DNA of 9,484 nt from an uncultured Dictyoglomus sp. (GTDB taxonomy: Bacteria > Dictyoglomota > Dictyoglomia > Dictyoglomales > Dictyoglomaceae), in assembly GCA_938039765.1 (NCBI GenBank), contig CALHTV010000070.1, forward strand, positions 1 to 9,484, written 5' to 3'. This document shows, one piece after another, positions 5,152 to 9,484 of this stretch. Every line of letters starts with the position of its first letter. The first letter of the stretch is position 1. Both the position numbers and the translations under genes were made by a program. A model generated the notes under the pieces. It did not search any database and was not told the origin of the DNA. It was given only the letters and a program-made list of their open reading frames with translations.

Positions 5152-7032
5152 TTATCTTCGAGGAGGAATCAATTTTATGTAATCTTCTAAAGATCCATCA
5201 TCTAAACAACACTCGATAATTCTCTTTCCTAACGGATCTAAATCAAGAGATAAAAATTTCTGAAGTTCTTTTTTGAAGAAACTTTTTAAGATTTCCGCCC
5301 CCTTATCATAAGCTTCAGGTCCAACCTCAGGTTGTTGATCTACTTGTAGAAAAGCTTTAGGTATGTAATGTCCTTCAACTTTTACCATTTCTAAGGCATA
5401 GCCAAGTAAAGGACACCTTGCTGGTTTGAGTTGTTCAGGTCTTAATCGAGCACTGCCTCTTTTAGCTAAATATTCTCGTACAATCCATTCGGGCATAAAA
5501 CCAACTCTATAAGCTCCAATATATTGGTTGGGTATAAGTATATATTGAGTATTAGGATAATCTAAAATCTGCTGTAATAATAGATTTGCCTGTTTCACCA
5601 TTTTCCCTGTAGCGAAAGGCCAATAAGAACCTACTCCTTCACTACTCATAAGATCACCATCAGTAATACTTGGGTTGTCATATCCTCTTGGGCTTACCAA
5701 TCTCCATAACCATGCTAATGCAGGAGGAAGGACATGGAATAATCCTACTATTCCATAACTTGGCTTCTCCTTAGTACAAGGAGGAGTCCTGAAACCAAAA
5801 CTTCTAACGTCTACCTCTACAGGTTCATTCACAATATTGGGTATAAATCTCCTAGGAATTATTACTCTGGGATTTGGGCATGGTTTTCCAGGTTCGTCCA
5901 TGGTATGTTCCCAAATAAGAGCTGTTGCTCCAGGATGTCCTTCGATGTTAAGGAAAATAAGTGGTTCCGGTGGATGCATAGTTAGTCTCTCAAGCTGGGG
6001 GTCAGTTCCGTAACTTTTTATGTTATCAAGTCTTACAAACCATCCTTGTTCAGCATCTTTTACTACCATTCTTCCTCTACCTGTTTGAAGTTTCGGATGG
6101 CACATAGCCATATCATCGGTTACAGGATGAATTTCACAAGATTCTTGAATTTCAATATAGAATTTCTCTCCTGTGATAATATTAACTCCTAGCAAGACTC
6201 TATTGTCTTTTTCTCGATGCATTTGTTGAATCATTTCACTTTTTCCACCACCACTTGCTCCTTCATGCATAATAGTAAGAACATTGTCATAAGGTGTGAT
6301 TATTTTTACGGTAGATGCGTGAGCAGTTACCCAGCCTTCAATTTCGCCAATGTTTAAGAGTACGCCATAAATTCCTTTTTTAGCGCTAGGTCCTGGGTAC
6401 AAGTTATAAGAAAAAACTTCGTGTTTTCCGTTTATCCTATTATGAACTACAATTTGTTTTCCTCCAAAATGAGTATGCCTAAAAGGGGGAGCAACGTAGA
6501 CTATAGCTATAGGTTCGAATTTATCTCTCAGTTGATTCTTAGGTATAAAGCCTTGTATATCTGCCAAAGCTCCCGCAAAAAAGCCAGCATTAGAGGGAGC
6601 AATCAATAGAGAGGGATATCCTAATTCCCATCCTCCTGCCATAAAAGGCATTACTATAAGTTCCTGTTTTTTAAGCCATTCGAATGTCTTTACTCGTAGC
6701 ACATCGAAATCTTCACCAAATTTTTCTTTAAAAGTTGGTTTATCTGTATCTCCCTCATCACCTATTACTAAGCTATCAGGGTCTCTTCTTCTCATATAGA
6801 CATCCGGATAGTTTACTACTATTCCATTCTTACATTTTGTAACTATGGCTTCTACCACTTCTCCTTTTTCTGGGACTTCATACTTTACTTCGAATTCCAT
6901 ATTATTTTTTCCGCCTAATGCAAGTTCAAAGAAATCTTCTCTTTTCTCTGGAATTATTATTTTTTTACAGGAAAGAAGAATATCTTTTACTTCTTCTGAC
7001 AACACGAAGTAGGATATATCTTCCCTCAACAT
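5152..7032 (-). CDS. DUF4914-family protein with a PEP carboxykinase-like layout
   Basis: I recognise this as the uncharacterised DUF4914 family (about 630 residues); the product has 626 from the chosen start. The frame is open to an ATG at 7107, but that ATG has a poor SD, while the ATG at 7032 has AAAGGAGAG (7039-7047), 8 nt from GGAG. A P-loop, GASGGGKS (258-265), is plain. Reading along it, pieces match ATP-type PEP carboxykinase in order: RRRDPDSLVI (81-90; enzyme GRSPKDKYIV), Y212-x5-KK218-219 (YxGxMKK), TAHAS with His 238 (MHCSA), the P-loop (GLSGTGKT), TDDMAM with Asp 306-307 (GDDEH), NPRVIIPRRFIPNI with Arg 389 (NTRVSYPIYHIDNI) and FHVLPP (433-437; FGVLPP). The nucleotide-binding, metal-binding and substrate-side positions all seem present. 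A nucleotide-dependent phosphoryl or carboxyl transfer is inferred; substrate is unknown. No signal peptide or membrane segment, so cytoplasmic. Upstream of pduL, same strand. Confidence 0.85.
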   Translation of the reverse strand: MLREDISYFVLSEEVKDILLSCKKIIIPEKREDFFELALGGKNNMEFEVKYEVPEKGEVVEAIVTKCKNGIVVNYPDVYMRRRDPDSLVIGDEGDTDKPTFKEKFGEDFDVLRVKTFEWLKKQELIVMPFMAGGWELGYPSLLIAPSNAGFFAGALADIQGFIPKNQLRDKFEPIAIVYVAPPFRHTHFGGKQIVVHNRINGKHEVFSYNLYPGPSAKKGIYGVLLNIGEIEGWVTAHASTVKIITPYDNVLTIMHEGASGGGKSEMIQQMHREKDNRVLLGVNIITGEKFYIEIQESCEIHPVTDDMAMCHPKLQTGRGRMVVKDAEQGWFVRLDNIKSYGTDPQLERLTMHPPEPLIFLNIEGHPGATALIWEHTMDEPGKPCPNPRVIIPRRFIPNIVNEPVEVDVRSFGFRTPPCTKEKPSYGIVGLFHVLPPALAWLWRLVSPRGYDNPSITDGDLMSSEGVGSYWPFATGKMVKQANLLLQQILDYPNTQYILIPNQYIGAYRVGFMPEWIVREYLAKRGSARLRPEQLKPARCPLLGYALEMVKVEGHYIPKAFLQVDQQPEVGPEAYDKGAEILKSFFKKELQKFLSLDLDPLGKRIIECCLDDGSLEDYIKLIPPRR

Positions 7033-7038
7033 AGGATT

Positions 7039-7047
7039 CTCTCCTTT
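7039..7047 (-). promoter_or_regulatory. Ribosome binding site that decides the PEPCK-like gene start
   Basis: On the minus strand this reads AAAGGAGAG, with 8 nt from GGAG to the ATG at 7032. The upstream in-frame ATG at 7107 is preceded only by ACAGGTTCA. The 25 residues lying between the two ATGs look unlike the start of the family and are probably not translated. Confidence 0.7.
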
Positions 7048-7135
7048 CTTGTCTTTACAAATGATAAAATTAATAGTATATACTTCATCGGGAAAACTGG
7101 TCTCCATTGAACCTGTTTTTAGATTACGAAATTAG

Positions 7136-7157
7136 TTTAGCACAAACAAGTGTTAAA
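7136..7157. repeat. Imperfect inverted repeat over the divergent promoters, possible operator
   Basis: TTTAGCAC and GTGTTAAA, separated by AAACAA, form a dyad with seven of eight pairs matching. It covers the -10 of the leftward promoter and most of the -10 of the rightward one, where a repressor could control both genes. The regulator is unknown; the symmetry is short and could be chance. Confidence 0.35.
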
Positions 7158-7159
7158 AT
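7151..7159 (+). promoter_or_regulatory. folC promoter, extended -10
   Basis: TGTTAAAAT is an extended -10 element (TG, one base, TAAAAT) 35 nt ahead of the folC ATG. No good -35 hexamer is seen at 16-18 bases upstream, which is tolerated by extended -10 promoters. Confidence 0.45.
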
Positions 7160-7180
7160 CAATTAAAAATATATTAAATT

Positions 7181-7187
7181 GAGGAGG
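7181..7187 (+). promoter_or_regulatory. Ribosome binding site that decides the folC start
   Basis: GAGGAGG, 6 nt before the ATG at 7194. An in-frame TTG at 7179 overlaps the first base of this site and has no SD of its own, so the ATG is the start. Confidence 0.85.
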
Positions 7188-7193
7188 AAAAGG

Positions 7194-8525
7194 ATGAGTT
7201 TTAGAGAAAGTTTAGATTATATAAATAGTTTTATAAATTATGAGAAACAATTAAATAAACTCAGCTATGAAGAAAAGAAGTTTTTTCTTGAGAGAATGAG
7301 ATATCTTTTGGACTTGATGGATAATCCGCACAGTAAACTTAAGGCTTTTCATGTTGCAGGAACAAAGGGAAAAGGATCTACTTCAGCTATGATATTCTCA
7401 ATATTGAAAGAGGCTGGATACAGAGTAGGGTTATATACTTCTCCTCATTTACAATCCTTAAGAGAAAGAATTGCTAGTGATAAAGGCATTATTTCGCAAG
7501 ATGAATTTGATGAGTTAGTGAATACAGCAAAACCATTTATAGAGAAAGCTAAAAAACATTCAGTATATGGAGCACCTACTTTTTTTGAGATTTTAACTGC
7601 TTTGGCTTTTTTGTATTTTTCTATTAAAGAATTAGATTATGTAGTCATTGAAGTAGGTTTAGGAGGAAGGTTAGATGCTACAAATGTTATAAGGCCACTA
7701 TTATCGGTTATAACTCCTATTGGGTATGATCATATGCATGTTTTAGGCGATTCCCTTGACAAGATAGCTTACGAAAAGGCGGGAATTATTAAGGAAAATA
7801 TTCCTGTACTTTCTGCTCCTCAGAAGGATGAGGCTTGGAGAGTAATAAAGAGTGTTTCTTTAGAAAGAAAAGCTCCTTTTTATAGAGTAGATTATATTTA
7901 TAAATGGAAAAAAATAGATTTCTCTCTTGAAGGACAATTTTTCTTGTTGGTGGATAAAGAGAAAAGGATGGAAGAGAAGATATTTATACCCCTTTTAGGA
8001 GAGCACCAAATTGTTAATGCTGTAACGGCTTATGGAGCAATAGATCTGTTAAGAAGTACTCTTAATATTGATAGTAATGTTGTTAAAAAAGGGTTAGCAA
8101 AAACAGAATGGAGAGGTAGGTTTCAAATAGTAAGTAAAAAGCCACTTATTGTTATTGATGGAGCTCATAATGTAGATGCAGCTTTAGCTTTGAGAAATAC
8201 TATTGAAAATTATGTCAAGTTTGAAAGATTATTTTTAATATGTGGGTTAATGAAAGATAAAGATGCAAATAACTTCTTATACACTTTAGATCCTTTAGTT
8301 TATAGTAATAATTTTGTACCTTTACAGAGTCATAGAACAAGAAGTCCAGAAGAGCTTTATAGTATAGTAAGTTCAACTAATAAAAGTATTAATATTTATG
8401 ACAACTTTAATATGGCTATTGAGAATGTAAGTAAAGAAGCCTCACCTGCTGATTTGATTCTTATTACAGGATCCCTTTATCTAGCAGGTGAGGCTTTGGA
8501 TTATTTCTATGGAAAATTAGATTAG
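7194..8525 (+). CDS. folC: Folylpolyglutamate synthase / dihydrofolate synthase
   Basis: FolC adds glutamate to folates, and in many bacteria also joins dihydropteroate to the first glutamate, using ATP through an acyl-phosphate intermediate. It belongs to the Mur ligase superfamily. The 443-residue product has, in order: the P-loop HVAGTKGKGSTSA (53-65), TSPHL (83-87), EVGLGGRLDATN (153-164, metal-binding Glu), ITPIGYDHMHVLG (173-185), EKAGIIK (194-200, the usual carbamylated Lys region), GEHQIVNA (269-276), WRGRFQI (306-312), IDGAHN (321-326, start of the C-terminal domain) and ITGSLYLAGE (424-433). Length and motifs are complete. It is the only plus-strand gene in the window, divergent from the PEPCK-like gene. 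Its TAG shares bases with the stop of the oxidoreductase gene on the other strand. Which of the two activities it has cannot be told from sequence alone; bifunctional is the usual case when one copy is present. Confidence 0.96.
   Translation: MSFRESLDYINSFINYEKQLNKLSYEEKKFFLERMRYLLDLMDNPHSKLKAFHVAGTKGKGSTSAMIFSILKEAGYRVGLYTSPHLQSLRERIASDKGIISQDEFDELVNTAKPFIEKAKKHSVYGAPTFFEILTALAFLYFSIKELDYVVIEVGLGGRLDATNVIRPLLSVITPIGYDHMHVLGDSLDKIAYEKAGIIKENIPVLSAPQKDEAWRVIKSVSLERKAPFYRVDYIYKWKKIDFSLEGQFFLLVDKEKRMEEKIFIPLLGEHQIVNAVTAYGAIDLLRSTLNIDSNVVKKGLAKTEWRGRFQIVSKKPLIVIDGAHNVDAALALRNTIENYVKFERLFLICGLMKDKDANNFLYTLDPLVYSNNFVPLQSHRTRSPEELYSIVSSTNKSINIYDNFNMAIENVSKEASPADLILITGSLYLAGEALDYFYGKLD
8437..8496. 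repeat. Perfect 14-bp inverted repeat inside the 3' end of folC
   Basis: The arms 8437-8450 and 8483-8496 are exact reverse complements, separated by 32 nt, and are G+C-rich for this region (AAGCCTCACCTGCT and its complement). They lie 29 nt before the folC stop and encode conserved FolC residues (EASPAD and LAGEAL). T-rich sequence follows the stem on both strands, though it is interrupted. It may act as a transcript 3'-end structure for the convergent genes, which have no space between them for an ordinary terminator. Confidence 0.7.
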
Positions 8526-9205
8526 TCTTTTAAAGCAGCTTTGAAATATTCAAGAAATACGTTTTCAGGAACGGCTCCTTCTATCTCTACTTTTTCATTT
8601 ATTATAGTCTTTGGAACTCCTGTAACTTCATATTTCTCTGCTAAATGAGGGAATTCTATAGCTTCAATCATATCTGCGGTTATGAGAGGATTTTCCATGG
8701 CAAACTGATGGGCAAGTCTTACAGCTCTTGGACAGTAAGGACAGGTAGGAGTTACAAATACTTGTATGTGGACAGGTTTATCTATGGTAGCTAAGAATGC
8801 CTTTGTATTTGGAGAAAGTTGAGTTTCACCACGAGATATATCAATAATATCTTCTATAAGACTAGAGAACTCATATCCAGATGGGATACCAAAATACCTA
8901 ACTCCCAAAACATTGCCATTTTTCTCAAATAGAATGGCTGGAATTTTGTCTACATTGTATTTTTTGGCTATTATCTCATCTGTTAGAAAATCGTGGACTT
9001 CTAATTCTAGAAGCTCAGAAAGACTTGTTAACTCTTCTAAGATCTCTCTTGTCTGTTGACAGTAGGGACATTCAAGTCTTCCTGGTACTACAAGTTTGCT
9101 ACCTGCGGCTTTTTCGCTGAAAAGTATAACTTTTACCTTATCCTTCAAATTTTCCTTAAAAAGATTTTCTAAATATTGGCGATCTTCCTCTTTTAGTAAA
9201 GCCAT
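8522..9205 (-). CDS. Protein disulfide oxidoreductase, double thioredoxin fold (PDO)
   Basis: The 227-residue protein consists of two thioredoxin-fold units, each with a CPYC active site (46-49 and 155-158) and a cis-proline loop (KIPAILF near 87-93, GVPKTII near 196-202). This is the thermophile PDO family, known from Pyrococcus, Sulfolobus and Aquifex, which makes, breaks or rearranges disulfides in the cytoplasm. The middle (VRYFGIPSGYEF) and the second site (VFVTPTCPYCP) are nearly as in the Pyrococcus protein as I recall it. The loop before the first CPYC (residues 30-45) seems about ten residues longer than there. ATG at 9205 has the SD AAGGAGGT (9213-9220) at 7 nt, overlapping the trxB stop. 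Downstream of trxB in one operon, so TrxB is the likely electron donor. No signal peptide. Its TAA overlaps the folC stop. Confidence 0.95.
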   Translation of the reverse strand: MALLKEEDRQYLENLFKENLKDKVKVILFSEKAAGSKLVVPGRLECPYCQQTREILEELTSLSELLELEVHDFLTDEIIAKKYNVDKIPAILFEKNGNVLGVRYFGIPSGYEFSSLIEDIIDISRGETQLSPNTKAFLATIDKPVHIQVFVTPTCPYCPRAVRLAHQFAMENPLITADMIEAIEFPHLAEKYEVTGVPKTIINEKVEIEGAVPENVFLEYFKAALKD

Positions 9206-9212
9206 TTTTAAA

Positions 9213-9220
9213 ACCTCCTT
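9213..9220 (-). promoter_or_regulatory. Ribosome binding site of the disulfide oxidoreductase gene
   Basis: On the minus strand AAGGAGGT, 7 nt before the ATG at 9205. The trxB stop codon (9219-9221) overlaps its first bases, so a ribosome ending trxB sits on the start region of the next gene. Confidence 0.85.
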
Positions 9221-9484
9221 ATAGTTTAATTTCTTCTAAAAATTTGCTAGCTTCCATTCCAGCTATAGCCCCATCAGAGACTGCAGTAACTATTTGTCTT
9301 AATATTTTTCCTCTCACATCTCCTGCAGCATATATGCCAGGAATAGAAGTGTGCATTTTCTCATCAGTTATTATAAACCCATTTGGATCTAAATTCAAAA
9401 GATCTTTAAATAGCTCTGTATTAGGTATCAACCCAATGTAAATGAATACACCATCTACAGGAAAGATTTTAATTTCGTGAGTCT
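9219..9484 (-). CDS. trxB: Thioredoxin reductase, C-terminal part (runs off right edge)
   Basis: An open frame of 88 codons continues from the right edge to a TAA at 9219-9221. It carries the end of the FAD/NAD(P)H two-domain fold: DGVFIYIGLIPNTELF, then ITDEKMHTSIPGIYAAGDVR, where the AAGDVR motif binds FAD, and IVTAVSDGAIAGMEASKFL at the C-terminus. These are typical of thioredoxin reductase, which passes electrons from NAD(P)H through FAD and a CxxC pair to thioredoxin-like proteins. The CxxC and nucleotide-binding domain lie outside the window, so a close relative (ferredoxin-NADP reductase-like or AhpF-like flavoprotein) cannot be fully excluded. The adjoining downstream PDO gene supports the TrxB call. 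The TTG at 9431 is an internal Leu, not a start. Confidence 0.9.
   Translation of the reverse strand, partial: THEIKIFPVDGVFIYIGLIPNTELFKDLLNLDPNGFIITDEKMHTSIPGIYAAGDVRGKILRQIVTAVSDGAIAGMEASKFLEEIKL

Larger units (their letters stand above)
7134..7162 (-). promoter_or_regulatory. Promoter of the PEPCK-like gene, extended -10 type
   Basis: On the minus strand TTGATT (-35, 7157-7162) and TAAACT (-10, 7134-7139) are 17 bases apart, and TGC directly before the -10 makes an extended -10. It would give a leader of about 95 nt to the ATG at 7032. It overlaps the folC promoter on the other strand. A second possible pair, TTGTTT with TAATCT, lies about 13 bases further along. Confidence 0.5.

Noticed and set aside
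6421..6609. Plus-strand open frame opposite the PEPCK-like gene
   Set aside because: Short, embedded in a conserved coding region, no SD and no recognisable product.
7136..7157. Resemblance of TTAGCAC...GTGTTAA to the HrcA heat-shock operator (CIRE)
   Set aside because: CIRE has longer arms (TTAGCACTC/GAGTGCTAA) and a 9-base spacer; the spacing here is too short and neither neighbour is a chaperone gene.
9244..9441. Plus-strand open frame opposite trxB
   Set aside because: It is the complement of conserved TrxB sequence, with no convincing SD.
1..9484. tRNA, rRNA, riboswitch, CRISPR array, insertion sequence, phage or attachment site
   Set aside because: Nearly all bases are in identified genes, and the short gaps show no cloverleaf, repeat-spacer pattern, terminal inverted repeat or transposase-like motif.

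Overview
The window is AT-rich bacterial DNA, tightly packed and leaderless of any mobile, CRISPR or RNA-gene signal. Strong Shine-Dalgarno (SD) sequences of the GGAGG/AGGTGAT type precede most genes. A two-domain protein disulfide oxidoreductase, typical of thermophiles, beside a thioredoxin reductase, together with lysine/glutamate/isoleucine-rich proteins and a complete anaerobe-compatible NAD pathway, suggests a thermophilic anaerobic bacterium. Dictyoglomus or a close relative is my best guess. That assignment rests on protein character and was not searched.

Layout, left to right. Positions 1-3984 hold a minus-strand operon transcribed right to left: nadA, nadB, nadC, then an EamA/DMT-type membrane transporter cut by the left edge. 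The junctions are a 4-nt overlap, a 41-nt overlap and a 2-nt gap, so the transporter looks like part of the NAD operon. A sigma-A-like promoter with a perfect TTGACA lies just before nadA. Positions 4071-4370 hold a small LapA/DUF1049-type membrane protein with an awkward start. Its SD touches a perfect 17-bp stem-loop that follows pduL. Positions 4451-5056 hold a PduL-type phosphotransacylase with its own promoter. Positions 5152-7032 hold a large protein that I place in the uncharacterised DUF4914 family. Reading its motifs in order, it matches the whole layout of ATP-dependent phosphoenolpyruvate carboxykinase (PEPCK), including most catalytic positions.

A divergent promoter region (about 7110-7193) separates this from folC on the plus strand (7194-8525). 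FolC runs tail-to-tail into the disulfide oxidoreductase gene, and their stop codons overlap. The oxidoreductase gene sits 13 nt downstream of trxB, whose C-terminal part occupies the right edge.

How the genes work together: NadB, NadA and NadC form the full aspartate-to-nicotinate-mononucleotide route. TrxB and the oxidoreductase form a NAD(P)H-fed thiol/disulfide relay. PduL interconverts acyl-CoA and acyl phosphate, and the PEPCK-like protein next to it may be another central-carbon or phosphoryl-transfer enzyme, so that pair is the least understood and most interesting part of the window. Three starts (nadA, the PEPCK-like gene, folC) should be placed downstream of the longest possible frame, because the longer version starts inside or ahead of the SD.
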